The notes beneath the pieces are model-generated. The model did not search any database, had not been told where the DNA came from, and saw only the letters and a list, made by a program, of their open reading frames with translations. A stretch of DNA of 64,000 bases from Hirundichthys speculiger. Lineage: Eukaryota; Chordata; Actinopteri; Beloniformes; Exocoetidae. Location of the stretch: NCBI GenBank assembly GCA_018398805.1, contig JAGFBZ010002553.1, forward strand, positions 43,800 through 107,799. Direction: 5' to 3'. This document shows, in pieces, positions 22,358-32,725 of the stretch (positions are counted from its first letter, which is position 1; each line of letters starts with the position of its first letter). The position numbers and the translations under genes were made by a program.

Positions 22358-22586
22358 GACGTTGGCAACAACAAGCAGGACGAGTAGAAGAAACAGCTGC
22401 AGGAACAACTTGAAACTAATCAGGTTAATTATCAACGGCTCAGTGACGTGATTGGCTACAAAGAGATCATCTGAGGGAGGCGGAGTCTCTGAGGTACAGG
22501 TGGGCAGAGGTTCACCTGTCTGAGAGAAAAGTTCCTCAGAAGAGGACGGTGAACGTCTCACCATCTTCAGACCACAACATCAGCAG

Positions 22587-23362
22587 AAGATCCAGAGGAA
22601 CCAGAGGAACCAGAGGAACCAGAGGATCCAGAGGAACCAGAGGAACCAGAGGAACCAGAGGGTCCAGAGGAACCAGAGGATCCAGAGGAACCAGAGGAAC
22701 TAGAGGATCCAGAGGAACCAGAGGATCCAGAGGAACCAGAGGAACCAGAGGAACCAGAAGATCCAGAGGAACCAGAGGATCCAGAGGAACCAGAGGAACC
22801 AGAGGATCCAGAGAAATCAGAAGATCCAGAGGAACCAGAGGATCCAGAGGAACCAGAGGAACTAGAGGAACCAGAGGCACTAGAGGAACCAGAGGATCCA
22901 GAGGATCCAGAGAAATCAGAAGATCCAGAGGAACCAGAGGAACCAGAGGAACTAGAGGAACCAGAAGATCCAGAGGAACCAGAGGAACTAGAGGAACCAG
23001 AGGCACTAGAGGAACCAGAGGATCCAGAGGATCCAGAGAAATCAGAAGATCCAGAGGAACCAGAGGATCCAGAGAAATCAGAGGATCCAGAGGAACCAGA
23101 GGAACCAGAGGAACTAGAGGTACCAGAGGATCCAGAGGATCCAGAGGAACCAGAGGAACAAGAGGAACTAGAGGAACCAGAAGATCCAGAGGAACCAGAG
23201 GATCCAGAGGAACCAGAGGAACAAGAGGAACTAGAGGTACCAGAGGCTCCAGAGGATCCAGAGGAACCAGAGGAACAAGAGGAACTAGAGGAACCAGAAG
23301 ATCCAGAGGAACCAGAGGAACTAGAGGAACCAGAGGAACCAGAGGAACCAGAGGAATCTCTG
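22587..23362. repeat. 9-bp minisatellite CCAGAGGAA
   Basis: About 85 units; no net shift, so it yields a collagen-like GTRGSRG frame on plus and a VPLVPLD frame on minus. Neither has gene features around it. Purine-rich plus strand. Confidence 0.96.
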
Positions 23363-23548
23363 GATGCAGGAGATTAAAATCAGATGTGACTGTGTCATGG
23401 AAACTTCTGGATGGAGTCAGGAACCTTCCAGAGAGAACAGCTGGAACATCTGGAAACATCACTGCTGAAATTATTGACAGGTTTTAGAGAATCATTAAGA
23501 CGTCTTCGTCAGAGGAGGACTGGGACTGTCAGGACTGCTGAGCAGCAA

Positions 23549-24335
23549 CTGGTCTCACTGGTCTCACTGGTCTTGCTGGTCCCCTCACTGGTCTCACTGG
23601 TCTCACTGGTATCTTCACTGGTCTCCTCACTGGTCTCACTGGTCTCCTCACTGGTCTCACTGGTCTCACTGGTCTCACTGGTCTTGCTGGTCCCCTCACT
23701 GGTCTCACTGGTCTCACTGGTATCTTCACTGGTCTCCTCACTGGTCTCCTCACTGGTCTCACTGGTCTCACTGGTCTCCTCACTGGTCTCCTCACTGGTC
23801 TCACTAGTCTCCTCACTGGTCTCACTGGTCTCCTCACTGGTCTCACTGGTCTCACTAGTCTCCTCACTGGTCTCACTGGTCTCACTGGTCTCACTAGTCT
23901 CCTCACTGGTCTCACTGGTCTCACTGGTCTCACTAGTCTCCTCACTGGTCTCACTGGTCTCACTGGTCTCACTGGTCTCACTAGTCTCCTCACTGGTTTC
24001 ACTGGTCTCACTGGTCTCACTAGTCTCCTCACTGGTCTCACTGGTCTCACTGGTCTCACTAGTCTCCTCACTGGTCTCACTGGTCTCACTGGTCTCACTG
24101 GTCTCACTAGTCTCCTCACTGGTTTCACTGGTCTCACTGGTCTCACTAGTCTCCCCACTGGTCTCACTGGTCTCACTGGTCTTGCTGCCCCCCCTTACTA
24201 GTCTCCTCACTGGTTTCACTGGTCTCACTGGTGTCCTCACTGGTTTCACTGGTCTCACTGGTCTCACTGGTGTCCTCACTGGTGTCCTCACTGGTCTCCT
24301 CACTGGTCTCACTGGTCTCACTGGTCTGTTAACAG
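23549..24335. repeat. 9-bp minisatellite CACTGGTCT with 15-bp variants
   Basis: Units CTGGTCTCA and CTGGTCTCCTCA arranged in higher-order blocks of about 60 bp. Open frames in several registers are repeat-encoded. Confidence 0.96.
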
Positions 24336-24426
24336 ATGTGTTGACCAGTTTTTCCTGAGGTGATAAAATGATCTTCTGCTGGGAACCAGTTTGGTTTCAT
24401 CTGCAGAGTCCAGCTCATCTGGACCT

Positions 24427-24585
24427 GGACTGGTCTCCTAGACTGGTCTCCTGGACTGGTCTCCTGGACTGGTCTCCATGGACTGGTCTCCTGGACTGGT
24501 CTCCATGGACTGGTCTGCTGGACTGGTCTCCATGGACTGGTCTCCTGGACTGGTCTCCTGGACTGGTCTCCTGGACTGGACCATC
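24427..24585. repeat. 13-bp minisatellite GGACTGGTCTCCT
   Basis: About 12 units, alternating TCCTGGACTGG and TCCATGGACTGG forms. It shares the ACTGGTCTC core with the neighbouring 9-bp array, from which it may derive. Confidence 0.93.
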
Positions 24586-24731
24586 TGGTCTGTTTCCTGT
24601 TTTCCTTATTAGATTTGTGTTTAAGAACCTTTAAAATTCTACATTTAGTGAAAAACTCATTGAAACCTAAAAAAAAAAGATGAAAATAAAGACAAAACAG
24701 AAAAACGAGCGTATCTGCCTGTTGTTGACCT

Positions 24732-25341
24732 TGTGGTGGAAATTTTTATTTGGTTTATTTCATCTTGTAATTTTGTCATCTAACAATATGTTTAAAAGTG
24801 ATTTGTCTGTGTCACACGAGACCAAATGTCTGACAAAGGCAAATTACGGGGGTCAGCTGTGACTTCCTAAATTCAATTAGCATCAACTAAATAACTTCTT
24901 GATCAAGGAAGAACTGTAACTTCCTTAAATTCAATCAGTCTGTCTTGAGACAAATGTCTTTTTGTCTTAACCACCACCTGCTGTGTCTATTCTGTATGCA
25001 AAACCTGTAAGCACAATCAACATCTTCTGTCTTGGTATCCTGTATGCAAAACCTGTAAGCACAATCAACATCTTCTGTCTTGGTATCCTGTATGCAAAAC
25101 CTGTAAGCACAATCAACATCTTCTGTCTTGGTATCCTGTATGCAAAACCTGTAACACCTTGCTGTCTGGTATAAAAATCAGCTTGTTCTTTGTATCTGCA
25201 GAGTCATTAGCCGGCACTCTGCGAGTGGTGGCTGGTCTCTCTCCTTGTGGCCACAAGTATTTGTATGTCTGTCTTCTTTTCTCTGTAATAAATTCTATTC
25301 TGTTTTTCTCATCAAGATCGGATCTAATTTTTTCCACAACA
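24732..25341 (+). repeat. 5' LTR (610 bp)
   Basis: Contains a TATA-like GGTATAAAAATC at 25168-25179, AATAAA at 25287-25292 and CA at its end. Four TGTATGCAAAACCTGTAA motifs (three followed by the full 48-bp unit) lie in the U3 part at about 24992-25154. Confidence 0.93.
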
Positions 25342-27790
25342 ATTTGGCGCTGCAAAGTAGGGTCCCTCGCTTGGCCGTCTGGACGGAGTGACGAGAGACC
25401 GAGAACCTCAAAAGTGCTGTTGAGATGGGAGCTGGCTCACTGCGTTCTGGCTGCCAACGCTGGGATCCAACGAACTTAAGTCCTACAATCTGATCTGGTG
25501 AGAAATTCATTTTCAAAAACACATTTGGTCTCGAAAAGGTTCAGATCTGAGGTGGTTCAGCATTCTCCATAGCATTTGGGGAAGTTTAGTCTGCAGGAGT
25601 GACTGCGACTAGGTTAGTTTCTGAGATCTGTTCTGAAACACTCCTTCTGTAAGTACTCAGAGGGTTAGGCTTTAACTGTTTGGGGCAGGCAAACAGATTT
25701 TGCAAAGACGTTTGCAATCTTAGCAAGAGTATGCATACTGACTCATAAAGAAATGAGTTCTGGTAAATCCAAACCTCTTTTCTGTTTCCTCAGAGTTCCA
25801 ATGTGGAATAGGTGAGAGAAAGAAACGGCCATGAGAGTGTTGAATGTCTGGACTCAGAAACATGGGTTTGTCGAGTTTGAATGAGTTGGAAAGACTGAAT
25901 GAGAAATTGACTGAAAGATTTGTGTAAAAGATTTGGAAGAATGAGAAACATAGCGCTTTGTTTTTTTTAAGGAGTGAATGTATCTTTATTGTTGATTCTG
26001 ATGCTATTCCGCATCTCTAACCCCTGCGCATGCGCAATAATATATATATATATATATATGTATATGTGTATATATATGTATTATTTTTTTTTTGGTACCT
26101 TAAGTGTTGTATGTATGTCCTGTGCTTTGTCTGTCTCACTAAACTAACCCCAGAACAGAGACAGTTGATACCCCCCCCCCCCCCCCCCTTTTTTCTTTTT
26201 TTACTCATTTGCTTTTGGCCAAAGCAATTTACAGTGATGCGAACCTAGATTTTTTTTTTTTTTTTTAAACTGTCAGAACTGAAAGCCAGTCCTGATTTCA
26301 AAGTTTGTGTTTTTTTTCTCCTCCTCCTTAAGGTGTACAGACAACAACCATGTACTGTATGCAAATCAGTGAAACCGGTTTTCCATGGCTGCTGTCACTT
26401 TTCACAGCTTCCTGTCTGAGGAACAGGCAGCAGCCATTTCCCCCCCCCTTTATGGGACGTCTCCCCTCAGATCTCTAAGCCCAGAGTAAATATGTTAGTC
26501 TAAAAAAAACAAACAAACTGTGACCCTGTTGTTATTCCCGTTGTTGTGATTTTGTACTAAACTTCTCTGTGCTTGAAGCCCCTTTATCTTCTCTTGTCCA
26601 TGGAGAAGGTCTACAGCCTCCAGATCTTATTAGATGCCCCCCCCCCCCGAAGGCAGAGAAATTAACTGAAAAAGGCTCTTCAAACAGCTCCCACGTCAGG
26701 CCTTTCCTGATCCAGAAAGACTTCTCATCCCCCGACAACCAGATGGCTCGACAGAAAAAAAAAAAGCAGCTCTTCCTGAGACCAGCAGACACCCCTGCTC
26801 ACGAGTCAATCACCCAGCATCAAAGTAGACGCTCTACTCCACCCATCACCAGGCAGAAGTCATGTCCTCACCAACAGAGGGGACATCTCAGCTGAAGGAA
26901 TGAGTGCTGATCGGCCTCTGGCCGCACTCCGAGCTACACGCTGCTCAACACAGTTGCTTCCCTCTGCTTGGTGAGTGACTATGGCTGAACCTGTGTGCAC
27001 CGATGACTGCTTTGGAGACTCCCAGGAGACACAGACGATGGCAGCCTGCTGCACTGACAGGCTGTGGATTATTTTGGCTCAAAAATGATCCTAATTTGGA
27101 TTGTTGTCGTCATTTGGCCCGTTTCCTGGTGGTCAGGAGTTTACTCAAGATTGCTGCATAACAAAAGATCTCACACTGCAGCACCTTTATGTGGTGTCAG
27201 CTCATGACACACCCCGCCATCACTGCTCTCCAACTGACCCACATGATTCAATCTGGGGCTCGGATGTCCCACCTGACGGGAAACTCTGGTCAAACACTTT
27301 TTTTTCCCCTTGATGGGAAAACTCATGCTCTGCCTGTAAACTGTGAACTACAAGCTGGACAAATTCACCAGGGACTGTGTTTGCCCTAAAAGGACTCTGC
27401 TTGCGGACCATGTGTCCTCCTCTGGCTGGCTTTCATTGCTAGCTGGTAACAGCTAAAAGGTCTCTCCTGCTGCGGATTATGACCTCAGTCATCATTGTGT
27501 TCTTTCATGCTGCATTATTCCCTTAAGTCAAGCACTGTCTAAGATGATTCCCATCCAGTTTTGGATCTGTATACCCCATGTTCCCTCAACAAATCCCATG
27601 GACTCTATTTCTAATCCTCCCTCATCGCCTGGATATTATGACGATTCATTGTTTCTGTTTTCAATCATGTTTATGATGGTGATCATTGAATCTCAGTGAA
27701 TTTGGTGACCTAATGTTACAGTTAATGGATGTTATTGTGTGATTAATATGAAACATATCAATGTTTCATTTGTAATCAAAAGAGGGAAAT
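25342..27790 (+). other. internal region of the LTR element
   Basis: Leader with TGGCGC at 25345, (TA)n at 26040-26075, C runs at 26171 and 26639, and the terminal purine tract at 27778-27789. Frames up to about 108 codons have no recognisable domain. I see nothing that identifies viral genes. Confidence 0.7.
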
Positions 27791-28304
27791 TGTGGTGGAA
27801 ATTTTTATTTGGTTTATTTCATCTTGTAATTTTGTCATCTAACAATATGTTTAAAAGTGATTTGTCTGTGTCACACGAGACCAAATGTCTGACAAAGGCA
27901 AATTACGGGGGTCAGCTGTGACTTCCTAAATTCAATTAGCATCAACTAAATAACTTCTTGATCAAGGAAGAACTGTAACTTCCTTAAATTCAATCAGTCT
28001 GTCTTGAGACAAATGTCTTTTTGTCTTAACCACCACCTGCTGTGTCTATTCTGTATGCAAAACCTGTAAGCACAATCAACATCTTCTGTCTTGGTATCCT
28101 GTATGCAAAACCTGTAACACCTTGCTGTCTGGTATAAAAATCAGCTTGTTCTTTGTATCTGCAGAGTCATTAGCCGGCACTCTGCGAGTGGTGGCTGGTG
28201 GCTCTCCTTGTGGCCACAAGTATTTGTATGTCTGTCTTCTTTTCTCTGTAATAAATTCTATTCTGTTTTTCTCATCAAGATCGGATCTAATTTTTTCCAC
28301 AACA
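27791..28304 (+). repeat. 3' LTR (514 bp)
   Basis: Same as the 5' LTR but with only two TGTATGCAAAACCTGTAA motifs; the 96-bp length difference is exactly two 48-bp units. One visible base change pair (GGTCTCTC versus GGTGGCTC near 28200). Confidence 0.93.
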
Positions 28305-28305
28305 A

Positions 28306-28403
28306 CCTCAGCTCCTCAGGTCTTTGTCCTCAGGTCTTTGTCCTCAGGTCTTTGTCCTCAGGTCTTTGTCCTCAGGTCTTTGTCCTCAGGTCTTTGTCCC
28401 CAG
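28306..28403. repeat. 14-bp repeat CTCAGGTCTTTGTC
   Basis: Six to seven copies directly abutting the right target duplication of the LTR element. Confidence 0.93.
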
Positions 28404-28515
28404 GAGACGGCGTCCCTCACTTCCTCTCAGTCATCTGAGGTAATCACCGCCTGGCTGTCGCCATGGAAACCACGAGGCCGTCTGAAACCTGGTGGGTTGA
28501 AACGTCCTCCAGGAG

Positions 28516-28582
28516 CCCCCCCCCCCCCCCCCCCCCCCCCACCACACACACACACACACACACCTACACACACACACACATC
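28516..28582. repeat. poly(C) followed by (CA)n
   Basis: 25 Cs then a CA microsatellite with one CCTA interruption. Confidence 0.95.
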
Positions 28583-28982
28583 TGGACTGACTGGACGCTG
28601 AGGAGGGAAAACAACCTGGGCTGTACTGAAGTACTGAATACTCCCATGATGCAACAGCTGTGGATCTACTTCAGGCTGAAGCTGCAGCTCCTTTTGTTTT
28701 AATTAGTTTTTAACATTCAGGGACGATAAAATCATCCTGTTAGACATTTATTCTCTTCTAGAACCAAAATTAAACAGTTGTCTCCTGTCTGACGCCGTCT
28801 CGTGGTTCTGCAGGAGTTCTGGTCCGTTCTTCTCTGCAGAGTTTCAACCAGACGCAGGTCTGGACTCGGACCGGACCGGTTCAGAACCTCGATCATCTCA
28901 CTTTTCACTCCTGAACCGAATAAAGACCTGAAGGACCGCGATCATTTCTAACTGAGACCGCTGGTTCTGGTTCTGGTGACAG
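28583..28982. other. unique intergenic DNA, no feature seen
   Basis: High-complexity sequence without a convincing frame, splice pair or repeat. Confidence 0.5.
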
Positions 28983-30142
28983 TCAGGTCCAGTCTGGTCC
29001 AGGTTCCAGGCCCAGGTCCAGTCTGGTCCTGGTCCAGGTCCAGTCGGGTCCAGGTCCAGGTCCAGCTCCAGGTCCAGCTCCAGGTCCAGCTCCAGGTCCA
29101 GGTTCCAGATCCAGGTCCAGGTCCAGGTCCAGGTTCTAGATCCAGGTCCAGATCCAGGTCCAGGTTCCAGATCCAGGTCCAGGTCCAGGTCCAGGTCCAG
29201 GTCCAGGCCCAGGTCCAGGTCCAGGTCCAGGTCAGGCCCAGGTCTGGGTCCAGGTCCAGTCTGGTCCAGGCCCAGGTCCAGTCTGGTCCTGGTCCAGGTC
29301 CAGTCGGGTCCAGGTCCTGGTCCTGGTCCTGGTCCTGATCCTGGTCCAGGTCCAGGTCCAGGTCCAGGTCCAGGTCCAGGTCCAGGTCCATGTCCAGGTC
29401 CAGGCCCAGGTCCATGTCCAGGTCCAGGTCCAGGTCCAGGCCCAGGTCCAGGCCCAGGTCCATGTCCAGGTCCAGGTCCAGGTCCAGGTCCAGGCCCAGG
29501 TCCAGGTCCAGGCCCAGGTCCAGGTTCCAGATCCATGTCCAGGTCCAGGCCCAGGTCCATGTCCAGGTCCAGGTCCAGGTCCAGGCCCAGGTCCAGGTCC
29601 AGGTCCAGGCCCAGGTCCATGTCCAGGTCCAGGTCCAGGTCCAGGTCCAGGTCCAGGTCCAGGTCCAGGTCCCAGGTCCAGGTTCCAGATCCAGGTCCAG
29701 GTCCAGGTCCAGGTCCAGGTCCAGGCCCAGGTCCATGTCCAGGTCCAGGTCCAGGTCCAGGTCCAGGTCCAGGTTCCAGGTTCCAGATCCAGGTACAGGT
29801 CCAGATCCAGATCCTGGTCCAGATCCAGGTCCAGGTCCAGGTCCAGGTCCAGATCCAGGTCCAGTCGGGTCCAGATCCGGGTCCTGGTCCAGGTCCAGTC
29901 TGGTCCAGGTCCAGGTCCAGGTCCAGGTCCAGTCTGGTCCAGGTCCAGTTCCAGTCTGGTCCAGGTCCAGTCTGGTCCAGACCGAGGTCCAGGTCCAGGT
30001 CCAGGTCCAGGTCCAGGTCCAGTTCCAGGTCCAGGTCCAGTCAGGTCCAGTCTGGTCCAGATCCAGGTCCAGGTCCAGTCAGGTCCAGTCTGGTCCAGGT
30101 TCCAGGTCCAGGTCCAGTCTGGTCCAGGTCCAGGTCCAGTGT
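28983..30142. repeat. 1.16-kb GGTCCA hexanucleotide array
   Basis: Mostly (CCAGGT)n with CCAGGCCCAGG, CCATGTCC, AGATCC, AGTCTGGTCC and AGTCGGG variants. The hexamer keeps frame, so RSRSRS, QVQVQV and DLDLDL frames appear in both strands; none is a gene. Confidence 0.97.
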
Positions 30143-30980
30143 TCTCTTAATTTCTTCTTTTTTAAAGCAGGACACATATGGAGGTCAATCATGACGCTTG
30201 GACGCCCTCTAGTGGTAACTGGGCGTCTCTACATCGTCCAGGCAGGGACTGATGAGCTGTGATGGACGGTGACGTGTCCACGTTGGACTCCTGACTGACC
30301 CAGATGAGTCCCTGAACCTGGACCGGTAGAACTGGGCCGTTGGGTCCCTGATGGTTCCTGCTACTAATAAGATTAAACGTTTTCCTTTTTCTAGGAGCAG
30401 ATGTTCTGACGACTGAATAAACGAAGCCTTCTGACTGATATTAGATTTATTATATTATATTATATTATATTATATTATATTTATATTATATTATATTATA
30501 TTATATTATATTATATTACTCTTTTTTCCCTCCTTTATTTGTTGTGTTCACACCATAAACCCAAAAAAATAGTTAATTTAAAGGTGAAAAACAACAATAG
30601 CCATAATAATATAAAACTGAGGACAGTTTTAACGAAGCGGGATGTTTAGTGACATCAGAGGAGGAGGCGTAAAAGGGGAGGAGTCAAGGAACTGGGAGTG
30701 ATACTGGGTTGGGTTGGTGTTACTGGTTAACAGTAAAACCTTTAATAAAACATTTAAAACTTAACAAAACAGCTTGATGGAGATGTTTCAGAGACACGAT
30801 TCAACTCAGAGAAGATAACGAGATGATCCACCTGATTTTCTCAGACGGCGACAAGATAACAAGATAATAAAATGACCATCTTTTGTCATAAACCACATTT
30901 TTGTTTAAAATTCAACCTTTTGATGTGCGTTTGCTACATTTTGTGGCAACGCTGTATAAAGATCACAACTATCTGTTGTT
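30143..30980. other. intergenic DNA with an AT pentamer repeat
   Basis: (TATAT)n/(ATTAT)n at about 30449-30519; otherwise unique sequence with no gene recognised. Confidence 0.55.
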
Positions 30981-31760
30981 CTATGGAGCCCCGTTTGGGT
31001 CATAATTCAATGAATAAATGAGTCTATTATTATGAAATACAGGCGTTTATTATTATGAAATATTTCCCATTATTATGATAATGGTTTCGTTTTTCATGAG
31101 AATGATTTGTGTGTCAATCACAGCAGAGAGGGCGGAGCCATTTATGTGATTGGCTGCTCTTTCATTCAGGCATAAGCAACAGAACAGTGAATATCGATAG
31201 TGGGCGAGAGGTGCAGTTATACTCCAGGCCAGTAGGTGGCAGAATGCACCTCAGTTTACGGTTAAAAGTTGACATCGGCTAAGAAACGTAGCGGGAAATG
31301 TAGCGAAAACTTGATTTTGACGGCATGGCGACAGGAGAAAGATCCTTTTCTGACTTACTCAGAGAGCTAGCCAACAGGCTCGATGCTAGTCCCCCACCAA
31401 CTAGCCGATGTCAGAGCGTAGAACGGAGAAGGATCAGCCAATGAGCGTGCAGGTCAACCACTGGCCCCGCCCACTGGCAAAATGTCATTATTATTATGTA
31501 AAAGCTCATTCTTATGAAAAACAAAGCCATTATGTAAAAACTCATTCTTAGATAAAAAAAAGCGATTCTGAAATAAACTATTATGCATTAAACTAAGATT
31601 AAATAATAATAAAAATATATTTCATAATAAATTTTTTTTTTTATAATAATGGGAAACATTTCATAATAGTTGATACATATTTCATAATAATAAACGCCCG
31701 TATTTCATAATAATAGACTCATTTATTCATTGAATTGTGACACAAACGGGGGCTCCATAG
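30981..31760. mobile_element. foldback/MITE element with about 80-bp inverted ends
   Basis: Begins CTATGGAGCCCCGTTTGGGT and ends as its reverse complement with minor change; ATTATTATGAAATA and GGCGTTTATT sequences repeat in both arms. 780 bp, no coding capacity; clear target duplication not found. A truncated copy is at 3311-3565. Confidence 0.82.
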
Positions 31761-32239
31761 TTATCAAATCAGATTTTTACAAAACAGTGATTATTTTTTT
31801 AACATAAATTTATTCCTTAGTTAATAAAATCTTGACTTCTGTAGTACCCTTAGTAATAAAATCTTTATTTCTCTAGTACTGTGTGTTTTTGTTGGAACTT
31901 TCTAATTTATGAGAATCAGGACTTTCTGACGTGAAACCGACACTTTTAGAACTTTCTTTCTGACATAAAAGTGTCCTTTAAGTAGTAAAATGGCGGTTTG
32001 TTGTCAGTGTTTGTCCTGGCGGTTCCGGCTCGGTTTAACTCAGGTTTGGATCTCAGTTCTGAGTCCATCAGTCACATTTAAACTCCTTCAGTTTCTTCAG
32101 GTTTTTTTTATTTTTTTTTTAATTAAAATATTTTTTTTATTCTTTGATTATTTATTATTTGACACGTGCATGATTAACTGTTAAAGTGACCAAACATTTT
32201 CCTTCATCCAGTCTTTTATAAATATAGTTTTCTGAAGTA
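31761..32239. other. AT-rich DNA upstream of gopc
   Basis: No frame or repeat of note apart from T-rich tracts at 32101-32140. Confidence 0.5.
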
Positions 32240-32464
32240 ACCGGAAACCCTCCAGCCAATCAGCGCTGAGTGGATCGGCCGTGCGGCTGATCTCAGACAG
32301 AACTAGTCGATCCGGATCACTCGTCAGCCGGATGAGCAACTTCCGGCTCCGACGCTGATCCAGTTCGTCACATTTCTGTCTCGATAATCGCGGAGGAGGT
32401 TCCGTTCGCAGCTGAAACGGGCCCGAACGAGGTCGGATCGACTCCGGTTCGGTGCAGCTCGGAC
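32240..32464 (+). promoter_or_regulatory. gopc: gopc proximal promoter and 5' UTR
   Basis: Sequence changes from AT-rich to GC-balanced with frequent CpG. AGCCAATCAGC at about 32252 is a CCAAT box. No TATA box is visible. The transcription start cannot be placed exactly. Confidence 0.5.
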
Positions 32465-32725
32465 ATGTCCGCCTCAGCGGGAGGCTCCTCTCCGGGCCGG
32501 AACCCGGGCCTCGGCTCCGCCGTGTCCATGTTCCGCTGGCTGGAGGTTCTGGAGAAGGAGTTCGACAAGGCCTTCGTGGACGTGGACCTGCTGCTGGGGG
32601 AGATAGACCCGGACCAGGTGGACATCACCTACGAGGGCCGCCAGAAGATGACCAGTCTGAGCTCCTGCTTCGCCCAGTTGTGCCACAAAACCCAGACGGT
32701 GTTCCAGTTAAACCACAAGCTGGAG
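32465..32725 (+). CDS. gopc: gopc exon 1
   Basis: Encodes 87 residues from MSASAGG to LNHKLE and ends in phase 0 at GAG|GTGGGT. The ATG has G at -3. The final 35 bp of this exon, with the next 35 bp of intron, form the first unit of a 70-bp tandem array. The reading frame runs on 81 bp into the intron before a stop at 32804, so intron retention would add about 26 foreign residues. Confidence 0.93.

Larger units (their letters stand above)
24732..28304 (+). mobile_element. non-autonomous endogenous retrovirus-like LTR element
   Basis: Two near-identical TG...CA terminal repeats (24732-25341, 27791-28304) bracket 2.45 kb. ACCT flanks both ends (24728-24731, 28305-28308), a 4-bp target duplication. 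A TGGCGC primer-binding-like site follows the 5' LTR after three bases and a purine tract AAAAGAGGGAAA abuts the 3' LTR. The interior has only short frames and no gag, protease, polymerase or envelope motif that I recognise, so it must have moved with proteins made elsewhere. The LTRs appear to differ by two adjacent substitutions plus a repeat-number difference, hence a recent insertion. Family not identified. Confidence 0.93.

Noticed and set aside
22549..23487. 312-codon collagen-like GTRGSRG frame and its 308-codon VPLVPLD shadow
   Set aside because: Fully explained by an indel-free 9-bp tandem repeat; no signal peptide, propeptide, splice sites or similarity outside the array.
25345..25362. 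Assigning the primer-binding site to a named tRNA
   Set aside because: Only TGGCGC fits a generic tRNA 3' end; the following bases do not match one I can recall with confidence.
26569..26895. 108-codon frame inside the LTR element considered as a gag remnant
   Set aside because: No zinc knuckle, capsid major-homology or other motif seen; composition is like the rest of the interior.
28898..30262. Several 200-290-codon RS-, QV-, DL- or GP-rich frames
   Set aside because: Hexamer array; RS-domain appearance is accidental.
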